Positions 22,374 to 30,311 of a stretch of DNA of 33,911 nt are shown here, piece by piece; within the stretch, counting starts at the first letter, position 1; every line of letters starts with the position of its first letter. The notes beneath the pieces were generated by a model, which was not told the origin of the DNA, did not search any database, and saw only the letters and a program-made list of their open reading frames with translations. This DNA is from SNAP01 sp049671745 (GTDB taxonomy: Bacteria; Bacteroidota; Bacteroidia; Bacteroidales; Marinifilaceae). The stretch lies in assembly GCA_049671745.1 (NCBI GenBank), contig JBATVL010000016.1, positions 1 through 33,911 of the forward strand, read 5' to 3'. The position numbers and the translations under genes are program-made.

Positions 22374-23153
22374 ATGAAACAACCATTAGCTTATGTTCAT
22401 CCTTCAGCCAAGATAGCTGATAATGTAGTGATAGAACCATTTGTTACAATAGATAAGAATGTTGTTATAGAAGAAGGAACTCATATTTATTCAAACGTAA
22501 CAATACTTGAAGGTGCTAGAATAGGAAAAAATTGTAGAATCTTTCCAGGAGCTGTAATTTCAGCTATTCCTCAGGATCTTAAATTTCAAGGAGAAGAGAC
22601 TATTTGCGTTATTGGAGATAATACAACTCTTAGAGAGTGCGTAACAGTAAATAGAGGAACAGCAGCAAAAGGAGTAACTAAAGTAGGCAATAATTGTTTG
22701 ATTATGGCTTATGCTCACATAGCTCATGATTCTATTATTGGAAACAATTGTATTATTGGAAATGCTTCTCAGATTGCAGGAGAGGTCGTTATAGATGATT
22801 TTGCAATTCTTTCTGGTTTAGTTGCTGTACATCAATTTGTACACATTGGTAAACATGTTATGATTTCAGGTGGTTCACTTGTAAGAAAGGATGTTCCTCC
22901 ATTTGTTAAAGCAGCTAGAGAGCCTTTGTCTTATGTTGGAGTTAATTCCATAGGCTTAAGACGTAGAGGTTATACAAATGAAAGTATTTGCCAAATTCAA
23001 GATGTTTATAGAATCCTTTACCAAACAGGATTAAACAATAATGAAGCAGTAGAGCGTATAGAGGCAGAACTAACAGCATCTAATGAAAGAGATGAAATTA
23101 TAATGTTCGTTAGAAATGCTAAAAGAGGTATCATGAAAGGATATTTTTCTTAA
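22374..23153 (+). CDS. lpxA: acyl-ACP--UDP-N-acetylglucosamine O-acyltransferase
   Basis: The 259-residue enzyme carries out the first step of lipid A synthesis, moving a 3-hydroxyacyl chain from ACP to UDP-GlcNAc. Hexapeptide repeats (about 10-185) form a left-handed beta-helix, and MAYAHIAHD holds the catalytic His118. A helical C-terminal domain (about 190-259) is typical. It lies 85 nt after the lpxC-fabZ fusion. That gap contains TATTTTTG at 22296-22303, a possible extra -7 box, so partial independent transcription is possible. Confidence 0.97.
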   Translation: MKQPLAYVHPSAKIADNVVIEPFVTIDKNVVIEEGTHIYSNVTILEGARIGKNCRIFPGAVISAIPQDLKFQGEETICVIGDNTTLRECVTVNRGTAAKGVTKVGNNCLIMAYAHIAHDSIIGNNCIIGNASQIAGEVVIDDFAILSGLVAVHQFVHIGKHVMISGGSLVRKDVPPFVKAAREPLSYVGVNSIGLRRRGYTNESICQIQDVYRILYQTGLNNNEAVERIEAELTASNERDEIIMFVRNAKRGIMKGYFS

Positions 23154-23173
23154 GCTAAAGAAAATATATATTG

Positions 23174-23202
23174 AAGGCTATCCATATGGGTAGCCTTTTT
23201 TA
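23174..23202 (+). terminator. intrinsic terminator after lpxA
   Basis: AAGGCTATCC (23174-23183) pairs with GGGTAGCCTT (23188-23197), with one T-G wobble and a 4-nt loop, then T. It overlaps the stop codon of the convergent coaE gene. Confidence 0.85.
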
Positions 23203-23772
23203 TATAGAAGAAATTATTTTATTTACTTGATATAATAAAGAGTGCTGTTCTGAGTTTTCTATAACGAAATCTGAAAGATTTGCTTTCTCTGTCTGTGGTA
23301 ATTGATTGTTTATTCTTTCTATAATAGCTTCTCTATTGGTATTCTCTCTTTTTATGACTCTCTCTATTTTCATGTCTGTATCTGCAACCACACATATAAT
23401 GTAGTCAAAAAGCTCCTCTGATTTGGATTCAAAAACTATAGCCGATTCTTGAAAAACAATTTCACTCTTTTGGCAATTAGACCATTTGATAAAATCTCTT
23501 TCAACTTCAGGATGAATTATCTTATTAACGGTTCTAAGTTCATCTTTTGAATTAAAGATAATAGAGGCCAGTTTTCGTCTGTTTATCTCTTTTTTTACGT
23601 ATATATCCTCACCATATAGTTCTTTAAGAGCTTCTATTATAGTTATAGAATTTTTCATTAAAGCTTTCGCCCTTTTATCGGAGTAATAAACTGGAAAATT
23701 TAGTGTCTCAATAATTTTGCATATGGTAGATTTGCCACTTCCTATACCACCTGTTATAGCAATCTTAATCAT
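23200..23772 (-). CDS. coaE: dephospho-CoA kinase
   Basis: The 190-residue enzyme phosphorylates dephospho-CoA, the last step of coenzyme A synthesis. The P-loop GGIGSGKS is at 8-15. VYYSDKRAKALM supplies the usual substrate-binding Asp region, and IIHPEV and VFQESAIVFES are family segments; the lid helix contains VIKRENTNREAI. Length is normal. It is the last gene of the DUF1573-yajC-ybbR-coaE cluster, 3 nt after the ybbR-like gene. Confidence 0.96.
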   Translation of the reverse strand: MIKIAITGGIGSGKSTICKIIETLNFPVYYSDKRAKALMKNSITIIEALKELYGEDIYVKKEINRRKLASIIFNSKDELRTVNKIIHPEVERDFIKWSNCQKSEIVFQESAIVFESKSEELFDYIICVVADTDMKIERVIKRENTNREAIIERINNQLPQTEKANLSDFVIENSEQHSLLYQVNKIISSI

Positions 23773-23775
23773 TAA

Positions 23776-24801
23776 TTATTCTTTTTCAATAATAGATTCA
23801 ACCTTAGAAGGAGAAATCTTAATATTTGTAATATTACTAGGATATTCTTTTAGATTAACCTTTAGAATATTAGATGCAGAGGTTAATTCGTTAAAATCTA
23901 CAGATATGCTAAAATCTTTTTCTGTAATCTTTTTAAAATTACTTAAGCCCACTCTATAGTTAACTTTTATTTTATCAGGAAAAAGACGCAGTTTAATGTT
24001 TTCAGGAATATTTGTAATATCTATACTTACTTCCTTAGTGCACTCAATAAATTGATCTACAGGAATATTTATAACTGTTCTTGAAAATTCATATTTTATG
24101 CCATCTTGTTTTTGTATAGAAATATTCCTTTTTATGCTCTTATTAAGATTTTCAAAATAGATTAGATTCGTTTTAACAAACTTAATGGTGTCCATAACTA
24201 TACTTGGTGCATGAATCACTACAGAATCAGGAGAAACAATTATTTGTCCATTTTGAGCATATTGATTAGCAAATGTAATATTGACAGCAGCTTTAATAGG
24301 GACTTTCTTTTTTATTATTTTAGAGAAATGCAGTCCTATAGTATCAGGAGAAATCTTAATAATTTGGATATCTTTACTCAATTTCTTAGATATCTTATTC
24401 TTAATGTTATTAGTAATAATTGTGTAGTTAAGTATATTGTTTTTAACTAATTTATTATCGGTATAGGAATTGATATTGAATGTAATTGGTAAGAAAGCAG
24501 TGCTTACTTTATATCTAAGAAGAGCAAATCCATAACCTTTAACATCCATAGATAATTCTTCAGGTAGGTCCTTTATTAAAACCTTATCGCTTGGAAAACC
24601 AACATAGTTAACAGGATAGCTAACCGTTGTAGTATAATCTTTACTAAGAGCATTTAGAAACCAAAAGACAGTAGCAAACAGAACAAATATAAGGTAGCGA
24701 GCTATCTTCTTATTTGATTCATTGTTTTTCTTAATAGAGATAAGTCGACTAAGTATATTAGTTAATTTTTCCAATATGATATAGATAAAAAAAATAAGCA
24801 T
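23776..24801 (-). CDS. YbbR-like domain protein, membrane-anchored
   Basis: The protein (341 residues from the ATG at 24801) has a membrane helix at about residues 35-52 (RYLIFVLFATVFWFLNAL) and a periplasmic part of several YbbR-like beta domains. Typical lines are YPVNYVGFPSDKVLI with VKGYGFALLRYK, and a later VPIKAAVNI. YbbR/CdaR proteins in Firmicutes regulate diadenylate cyclase; in Bacteroidota the role is unclear and no cyclase gene is adjacent. The frame opens at GTG 24825; ATG 24801 gives an extra hydrophobic N-terminus and TTG 24774 would begin MEKLTNILSRL, so the start is uncertain. A 22-bp near-palindrome lies at 24801-24822. The conserved yajC-ybbR-coaE order supports the call. 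Confidence 0.82.
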   Translation of the reverse strand: MLIFFIYIILEKLTNILSRLISIKKNNESNKKIARYLIFVLFATVFWFLNALSKDYTTTVSYPVNYVGFPSDKVLIKDLPEELSMDVKGYGFALLRYKVSTAFLPITFNINSYTDNKLVKNNILNYTIITNNIKNKISKKLSKDIQIIKISPDTIGLHFSKIIKKKVPIKAAVNITFANQYAQNGQIIVSPDSVVIHAPSIVMDTIKFVKTNLIYFENLNKSIKRNISIQKQDGIKYEFSRTVINIPVDQFIECTKEVSIDITNIPENIKLRLFPDKIKVNYRVGLSNFKKITEKDFSISVDFNELTSASNILKVNLKEYPSNITNIKISPSKVESIIEKE

Positions 24802-24841
24802 ATAGAGTTTATAAGCTCTATACACTTACTATGTTAAAATA

Positions 24842-25150
24842 TTATTTTGCAGCGTCAGTCATATCTTTAACGATAGCTGATTTGTCAACTTTCATTTTTG
24901 AACCATCTTGTACTTCAAGAGTAATAGTAGTCTCAGCCATTTCAGCTATTTTACCATATACACCACCAGTAGTAATAATCTTATCTCCTTTTTTAAGTTC
25001 AGCTCTAAAATTAGCTAATTCTTTTTGTTTCTTCATTTGAGGGCGAATCATAAAGAAATAAAAGACAGCAGCCATAGCAACTAACATACCGACACTTTTA
25101 ATATCAAATCCTCCTTGAGCTTGCAGTGCAATAAATAAACTCTTAATCAT
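24842..25150 (-). CDS. yajC: preprotein translocase accessory subunit YajC
   Basis: The 102-residue protein has one membrane helix (about 18-36, VGMLVAMAAVFYFFMIRP) followed by QMKKQKELANFRAELKKGDKIITTGGVYGKI, the conserved YajC cytoplasmic part. YajC associates with SecDF and the Sec translocon and has an accessory role. secDF is not in the window. It lies 22 nt after the DUF1573 lipoprotein gene and 40 nt before the preferred ybbR start. Confidence 0.95.
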   Translation of the reverse strand: MIKSLFIALQAQGGFDIKSVGMLVAMAAVFYFFMIRPQMKKQKELANFRAELKKGDKIITTGGVYGKIAEMAETTITLEVQDGSKMKVDKSAIVKDMTDAAK

Positions 25151-25172
25151 TGTTTTAAATTTTATATTATTA

Positions 25173-25598
25173 TTAATTAACTTCTGCCGTAATTATTAAT
25201 TCATATACTTTATTCGGCACATTGGCAAATATACTAATTACTTTGTATTGTTTTCCAAATCTTCCCGAAGAGTTAAATTCAATTTCTATTTTTGTTTTCT
25301 TTCCAGGAGAAAGAGGTTCTTTGTTCCATTTTACTGCAGTACAACCACAACTAGTTTCGATTTTATTAATAATAAGATTATTAACTCCTGTATTTTCTAT
25401 ATAAAAATTTGTAGCAAGGATTTCTCCTTCTTTAATCTTGCCAAAATTATGAATGCTCTTGTTGGCTTTAATTACAGTATACTTCTTGGTTTCTACCTTT
25501 GTTTCAGTTTTATTCGTCTTCTTTTTAACTGTGTTATTACAGGCAAGTAGACTAATAAATAAAAGAGTATATATTATATATTTCAATTTGATATGCAT
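25173..25598 (-). CDS. DUF1573 domain lipoprotein
   Basis: The 141-residue protein starts at ATG 25598 (the frame extends to a TTG at 25613). An N-terminal hydrophobic run ends in the lipobox LLAC, with Cys20 as lipidation site; the following Lys/Thr-rich linker reaches about residue 40. One complete DUF1573 domain follows: HNFGKIKEGE, SCGCTAVKW and EIEFNSSGRFGKQYK. Function is unestablished; the position next to yajC is a recurrent Bacteroidota arrangement, so a link with envelope protein handling is possible but only inferred. It is a paralogue of the three-domain protein at 4521. It heads the yajC-ybbR-coaE operon. Confidence 0.88.
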   Translation of the reverse strand: MHIKLKYIIYTLLFISLLACNNTVKKKTNKTETKVETKKYTVIKANKSIHNFGKIKEGEILATNFYIENTGVNNLIINKIETSCGCTAVKWNKEPLSPGKKTKIEIEFNSSGRFGKQYKVISIFANVPNKVYELIITAEVN

Positions 25599-25602
25599 AG
25601 AA

Positions 25603-25610
25603 CAAATATA
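25603..25610 (-). promoter_or_regulatory. candidate -7 box of the DUF1573-yajC-ybbR-coaE operon
   Basis: The minus strand reads TATATTTG, ending only 4 nt before the ATG at 25598. If used, transcription would begin at or beside the start codon, giving a leaderless message. No clear -33 box was seen. Confidence 0.45.
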
Positions 25611-25655
25611 CAAGAAATTTATTTGCGATATACCTTAGTAAGCCTCAAAAAGTTC

Positions 25656-25663
25656 TATATTTG
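25656..25663 (+). promoter_or_regulatory. candidate -7 box for pepD
   Basis: TATATTTG matches TAnnTTTG and lies 47 nt before the pepD ATG. The only -33 candidate at the right spacing is TTAG (25635-25638), a weak match. Confidence 0.4.
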
Positions 25664-25710
25664 TGTTTATATACAAAAAAAAATACGTAAAATAATTAAT
25701 ATTACTAGAA

Positions 25711-27165
25711 ATGGGAATCTTAAATAATTTAGAACCAAAGGCTGTCTGGACTGCTTTTGAAGAGATATGTGAAGTGCCAAGACCATCAAAAAAAGAAGGT
25801 AAGATAATTGAATTTTTATTAGCTTTTGGAGAAAAACATGGTTTAGAAACAAAAAGAGATGAGATAGGTAATGTCTTAATCAAAAAGCCTGCAACTAAAG
25901 GAAAAGAGAATGTACCTGTTGTAGTTTTACAATCACATATGGATATGGTATGTGAGAAGAATAATGATACAGTGCATGATTTTGATAACGATTCTATTTT
26001 GCCAGTTGTAGATGGTGAATGGGTAAAAGCTACAGGAACAACTCTTGGTGCTGATGATGGAATAGGAATGGCAGCAGAAATGGCTCTTCTTACAGCTACA
26101 GATATAGCTCATGGACCAATAGAATGTTTATTCACAGTAGATGAGGAAACTGGTCTTTCAGGTGCATTTGCATTACAGCCAGGGTTTGTAGGTGGAAATA
26201 TTCTATTAAACCTTGATTCGGAGGACGAAGGAGAGATCTTTTTAGGCTGTGCAGGTGGTATAGATTCTATAGCAACAATGACATATGAAAAAGAGGCAAC
26301 TCCTGAAAATATGTTTGCTGCAAGAATAGATGTTAAAGGTCTTTTAGGCGGTCACTCAGGTGATGAAATAAATAAAGGAAGAGGAAACTCAAATAAAATA
26401 CTTAACCGTTTCTTGTGGGAAACAAATAAGAAATACGGTTTAAGACTAGTATCTTTTGATGGTGGAAACTTAAGAAATGCTATTCCTCGTGAGGCAAACG
26501 CTATAGTGTTAATAGAATCAAAATTCAAGGAGCAATTAAGAGTTGACTTTAATATCTATGCCTCTGAGATGGAGAGAGTATGGGAAATGACAGAGCCAAG
26601 AATTAAGTTTGAATTAGAGAGTATGGAAGTGCCTGCAGAGGTTCTTGTTAAGGAATATTCTGATAAATTATTCTCGGCTGTATATGCTTGCCCTCATGGT
26701 GTATTTACAATGAGTTCTAAGATGCCAGGAATGGTTGAAACATCAACAAATTTAGCATCTGTTAAATTTAAAGGAGAAAACACTGTAGAGATCATTACTT
26801 CTCAAAGAAGTGATGTAGATAGTGAGAAATTTAATTTAGCACAAATGGTAGAGAGTTCATTATCTCTAGCTGGATTCTCTGTTATTCATTCAGATGGTTA
26901 TCCTGGTTGGGCTCCTAATCCAAAATCTGCTATACTTGCAACAGCAGTTGAATCATATAAAAGAGTATTTGATAAAGAGCCTGTAGTGCGTTCTATTCAT
27001 GCAGGTCTTGAGTGTGGATTATTCTTAGAGAAATATCCATCAATGGATATGATTTCTTTTGGCCCTACTTTAAGAGATGTTCACTCTCCAGATGAGAGAA
27101 TAAACATTAAAACTGTTGATATGTTTTGGAAGCATCTAGTAGATATTATTGAAAATATCAGATAA
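25711..27165 (+). CDS. pepD: cytosol non-specific dipeptidase (aminoacyl-histidine dipeptidase, M20 family)
   Basis: The 484-residue metallopeptidase cleaves a wide range of dipeptides, including Xaa-His. Motifs are LQSHMDMV (His76, Asp78 region), TLGADDGIGMAA with the bridging Asp near 115, TVDEETG with the catalytic/metal Glu pair at 145-146, LNLDSEDEG, and the C-terminal HAGLECGLF carrying the last metal ligand. A lid/dimerisation domain separates the two halves of the catalytic domain. Length is as in E. coli PepD. It is a single-gene unit with its own promoter and terminator. E. coli PepD has GADN where this protein has GADD. Confidence 0.95.
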   Translation: MGILNNLEPKAVWTAFEEICEVPRPSKKEGKIIEFLLAFGEKHGLETKRDEIGNVLIKKPATKGKENVPVVVLQSHMDMVCEKNNDTVHDFDNDSILPVVDGEWVKATGTTLGADDGIGMAAEMALLTATDIAHGPIECLFTVDEETGLSGAFALQPGFVGGNILLNLDSEDEGEIFLGCAGGIDSIATMTYEKEATPENMFAARIDVKGLLGGHSGDEINKGRGNSNKILNRFLWETNKKYGLRLVSFDGGNLRNAIPREANAIVLIESKFKEQLRVDFNIYASEMERVWEMTEPRIKFELESMEVPAEVLVKEYSDKLFSAVYACPHGVFTMSSKMPGMVETSTNLASVKFKGENTVEIITSQRSDVDSEKFNLAQMVESSLSLAGFSVIHSDGYPGWAPNPKSAILATAVESYKRVFDKEPVVRSIHAGLECGLFLEKYPSMDMISFGPTLRDVHSPDERINIKTVDMFWKHLVDIIENIR

Positions 27166-27188
27166 CTATATACCTAGATATATTTTAT

Positions 27189-27220
27189 AGAAGGGATAAG
27201 CTTAGACTTATCCCTTCTTT
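27189..27220 (+). terminator. intrinsic terminator after pepD
   Basis: AGAAGGGATAAG (27189-27200) pairs perfectly with CTTATCCCTTCT (27207-27218) around a 6-nt loop. The T-run after it is short. Confidence 0.82.
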
Positions 27221-27317
27221 GTCAAAGTATATAGTGAGTTTACCTAGGTTTATTAGTTTATAATGAAAAAAGTATGCTTTTCGTACTCGAAAATGCATAT
27301 ATTAAGCGGAAAAGAAG

Positions 27318-27325
27318 TACTTTTG
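27318..27325 (+). promoter_or_regulatory. candidate -7 box for the HD-domain gene
   Basis: TACTTTTG matches TAnnTTTG 23 nt before the ATG at 27349, as in the rpsO promoter. No TTG -33 box is present at 17-21 nt. Confidence 0.4.
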
Positions 27326-27348
27326 TGCGCTAATAACGATAAGAAAGC

Positions 27349-28122
27349 ATGGATAGATATGATTTAATAAATGACTGGTTTGAAGCTTATGTAAGCTCTT
27401 ATGTAGTTGAAGACTCAGTTTTCAATGATAAGGCCCTTTTGAAGAAAAACCATAGTTATAGGGTTGTTTCAAATATCAGAAAACTTGCATTAAGTTTAGA
27501 ATTGAATGAATTAGATACTGAAATAGTATCTTGTTTAGCATTACTTCACGATGTAGGTCGATTTGAGCAATTGAAAAAGTACAATACTTTTTCAGATAAT
27601 AAATCTGAAGATCATGCACTTTTAGGGGTTCAAATTATAAAAGAAGCAAATGTTTTAAAATCTTTCACAGAGAAAGAACAAGAAAATATTCTTTTAGCTA
27701 TACAAAGTCATAATAAGTATGAAGCTCCAAATACTGACGATCAAACAGCTGACCTTTATATAAAGTTACTGCGCGATGCAGACAAGCTTGATATATATAA
27801 AGTAGTTACTGATTATTATAATGATATGAAATTCAATAAGGACAAGACTATAGAGCTAGAATTGCCTGATAAACCTGCTATATCAAAGAAGATCTATGAA
27901 TCTTTAATGAAAGAAAAATCAGCAGAATATAAATATCTTAAAACCTTAGCAGATTTTAAACTTCTGCAAATGGCTTGGGTGTTTGATATAAATTTCAAAC
28001 AATCATATAAGATTATAAATGAACATGGCTATGTAAAAAATATCTATGATAGTATGTCTAAGAGTGACGAGGTTATAGATGTTTATAGAAAAGTAAAGAT
28101 ATTTTTAGAGAATAATTTATAA
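27349..28122 (+). CDS. HD-domain phosphohydrolase-like protein
   Basis: The 257-residue protein has a complete set of HD-domain metal ligands: His35 in NHSYRVV, the HD pair His67-Asp68 in ALLHDVGRFEQ, His89 (SEDHALLG), His121 (IQSHNKY), and Asp143 in RDADKLD. HD proteins of this layout bind two metals and hydrolyse phosphoesters such as nucleotides; the true substrate is unknown. No sensing, GGDEF or nucleotide-synthetase domain is attached. It is flanked by terminators, so the neighbours give little help. Its HNKY and DADKLD wording fits the stand-alone HD family seen in many Bacteroidota. Confidence 0.85.
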   Translation: MDRYDLINDWFEAYVSSYVVEDSVFNDKALLKKNHSYRVVSNIRKLALSLELNELDTEIVSCLALLHDVGRFEQLKKYNTFSDNKSEDHALLGVQIIKEANVLKSFTEKEQENILLAIQSHNKYEAPNTDDQTADLYIKLLRDADKLDIYKVVTDYYNDMKFNKDKTIELELPDKPAISKKIYESLMKEKSAEYKYLKTLADFKLLQMAWVFDINFKQSYKIINEHGYVKNIYDSMSKSDEVIDVYRKVKIFLENNL

Positions 28123-28144
28123 AAAATCTTTATTCAAGGTATAG

Positions 28145-28196
28145 TCGCTTTTGGAATCAATAATTTAATTATTGAATTCAAAAGCGATTTTTTATT
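28145..28196 (+). terminator. long intrinsic terminator after the HD-domain gene
   Basis: A 21-bp arm at 28145-28165 pairs with 28167-28187 with one A-A mismatch and one G-T wobble; TCGCTTTTG pairs with CAAAAGCGA at the base. TTTTTTATTT follows. Such a long stem is unusual for this window. Confidence 0.85.
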
Positions 28197-28246
28197 TGTA
28201 AAATGTATCTTTGAATACTTTTAATGGTAAGAAAAAATAAATAACA

Positions 28247-28858
28247 ATGTTAATAAAGTTATACCAAGATAATCCGAACAAGAAAGATCTATTGAAGATA
28301 GCAGAAATCTTGAATAAAGATGGAGTGATTATTTTTCCAACAGATTCAGTATATGCAATAGGATGTAGTCTTAACAGTCAAAAGGCTATGAATAAGATAG
28401 CTAAGTTAAAAGGAATTAAAGCAGATAAAGCTCAGTTCTCAATAATTTGTGATTCATTAAGTAATATTGCTAAATATGCTAAGGTTTCAAACTCTCTTTT
28501 TAAGATGATGAAAAGAAACTTACCAGGCTCATTTACTTTCATATTACCTGGAACAAACGAATTACCAAAACTTTTCTCATCAAAAAGAAAAACTATAGGT
28601 ATACGTATACCAGATCACTATATTCCAATTGCTATAGCTGAAGAATTAGGCTTTCCATTAGTAACAACATCCTTGAGAGAGAATGATGACATAATCGAAT
28701 ACCTAACAGATCCAGAGCTTATATACGAGAAGTATAAAGATCAGGTAGACGTAGTAGTGAATGGCGGATATGGTAACAATACAGCCTCAACAATAGTAGA
28801 ATGTTCAGAGAATGAATATGAGATAATCCGCCAAGGTACAGCAGAACTGGAAGATTAA
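28247..28858 (+). CDS. Sua5/YrdC/YciO family protein, YciO-like
   Basis: The 203-residue protein has the YrdC-type nucleotide-binding fold: GVIIFPTDSVYAIGCSL (about 26-42), LPGSFTFILPGT (about 91-102), RKTIGIRIPDHYIP and LVTTSLRENDD. Family members make threonylcarbamoyl-AMP for the t6A37 modification of tRNA. The wording from residue 1 to the end tracks E. coli YciO more closely than TsaC. The Lys-x-Arg pair seen as KQRP in TsaC reads KLKG here, so full TsaC activity is not certain. It converges on trkH with only 2 bp between stop codons. Confidence 0.85.
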   Translation: MLIKLYQDNPNKKDLLKIAEILNKDGVIIFPTDSVYAIGCSLNSQKAMNKIAKLKGIKADKAQFSIICDSLSNIAKYAKVSNSLFKMMKRNLPGSFTFILPGTNELPKLFSSKRKTIGIRIPDHYIPIAIAEELGFPLVTTSLRENDDIIEYLTDPELIYEKYKDQVDVVVNGGYGNNTASTIVECSENEYEIIRQGTAELED

Positions 28859-28860
28859 GA

Positions 28861-30306
28861 TTACTTCTTCCAGAATGCTTTTGTGAACAATATTAATACA
28901 GTAAACAATTCAAGTCTTCCCAATAGCATTAAGAAAGAAAGGAAGTATTTAGACCATGCAGGCAATGTGGCGAAATTCTCTGTTGGTCCAATATTTCCAA
29001 ATCCAGGTCCTATATTTCCAAGAGTGGTAGCAACACTACTTAAAGCCGAATCAAGATCGGGCATACAAATAGACATTACTATTACTGCTACTAAAAATAC
29101 TCCTACATAAAGAATCAAGAATGCCATTACATTAGTAACAATATTCGAAGGAACTCTACGCTTGTTATATTTCACATTAATAACTGCATTAGGGTGTATT
29201 AAACGCTTAAGCTCGTGATAACTATTCTTTATTAAGATAAGAATACGTACTACTTTTATACCACCACCAGTCGATCCAGCCGATCCACCTACAAACATAA
29301 GGAAAAGAACAAGCATCTTAAGGAATGGAGACCATAACTCGTAGTCTGCTGTAGCAAATCCTGTTGTAGTAATAATAGATACCACAGTAAATAAAGAATC
29401 TCTTATAGATTGTTCTAAGGCCGATCCCTCAAAGTATAAACCAAGAGAGATAAGAACAGAAACAACTGTTATAATAATGCAATAGAATCTGAATTCCTCA
29501 TCCCTGAATAACTTCTGAGGTTTTCCCATAATAGCCGCATAAGAGAGACTAAAGTTAGTACCAGCAATAAGCATAAAAAGAATGATTATATACTGAATAA
29601 AAGCAGAATCATAATATGCAATACTAGCCTGTTTGGTAGAATACCCACCAGTAGCCATAGTTGTAAATGCATGATTTATAGAATCAAAGAAGTTCATACC
29701 ACCTATATAAAGTAGTATTGCTTCAATAAGAGTAAAAATTATATATAAGCCCCATAGTTTACGTGCTGTAGCAGCAATACTAGGAGTCAGTTTATCTGGT
29801 GCAGGACCAGGAACCTCAGCAATAAAAAGTTCTCTACCGCCTATTCCTAATTTAGGAAGAATAGCCAAGAAAAGTACTATAATACCCATGCCACCAAGCC
29901 ACTGAGTAAGAGATCTCCAAAAAAGGATACCGTGAGATAATTCCTCTATATTATTAAGAACACTTGAACCTGTGGTTGTAAAACCAGACATTGTTTCAAA
30001 GAATGCTCCAGATGGATCAGGTATAGCATTAGAGAAAATATAGGGTAGAGATCCAAACATGGAAAAGACTACCCACACTAAACTCACAATAATATATCCC
30101 TCATGTTTTCTTAAGTCAGGTTTCTTTTTAAAAGATCCTAAAGTAAGAAAAGCAGCTCCAGCAAAGGTTATTCCAAAAGAATATAAGAATGCCATAGCAT
30201 CATCCTCCTTGTATATAAGACATACAAGAAGAGCAGCTAGCATAAAGAAACTCTCAAAAAACATTAGTTTTCCAAGTATATTGATGACTATTTTTTTATT
30301 ATTCAT
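28861..30306 (-). CDS. trkH: Trk-type potassium uptake protein, membrane subunit TrkH
   Basis: The 481-residue channel-like transporter has about ten or more membrane helices arranged as four M1-P-M2 repeats. The four pore loops are visible, each with its central Gly: TMSGFTTTGSSVL, FTTMATGGYST, SIITTTGFATADYELW and ATTLGNIGPGFG. Near the N-terminus is a helix-rich start typical of TrkH. The protein moves K+ across the inner membrane and is gated by the cytosolic TrkA ring encoded just upstream; the gap is 5 nt. It ends in trkH-typical hydrophobic helices with no obvious terminator. Confidence 0.96.
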   Translation of the reverse strand: MNNKKIVINILGKLMFFESFFMLAALLVCLIYKEDDAMAFLYSFGITFAGAAFLTLGSFKKKPDLRKHEGYIIVSLVWVVFSMFGSLPYIFSNAIPDPSGAFFETMSGFTTTGSSVLNNIEELSHGILFWRSLTQWLGGMGIIVLFLAILPKLGIGGRELFIAEVPGPAPDKLTPSIAATARKLWGLYIIFTLIEAILLYIGGMNFFDSINHAFTTMATGGYSTKQASIAYYDSAFIQYIIILFMLIAGTNFSLSYAAIMGKPQKLFRDEEFRFYCIIITVVSVLISLGLYFEGSALEQSIRDSLFTVVSIITTTGFATADYELWSPFLKMLVLFLMFVGGSAGSTGGGIKVVRILILIKNSYHELKRLIHPNAVINVKYNKRRVPSNIVTNVMAFLILYVGVFLVAVIVMSICMPDLDSALSSVATTLGNIGPGFGNIGPTENFATLPAWSKYFLSFLMLLGRLELFTVLILFTKAFWKK

Positions 30307-30311
30307 ACCTA

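Noticed and set aside
27240..27300. AGTATG...CGTACT imperfect repeat before the HD-domain gene
   Set aside because: Only six pairs with a wobble and no T-run; too weak to call.
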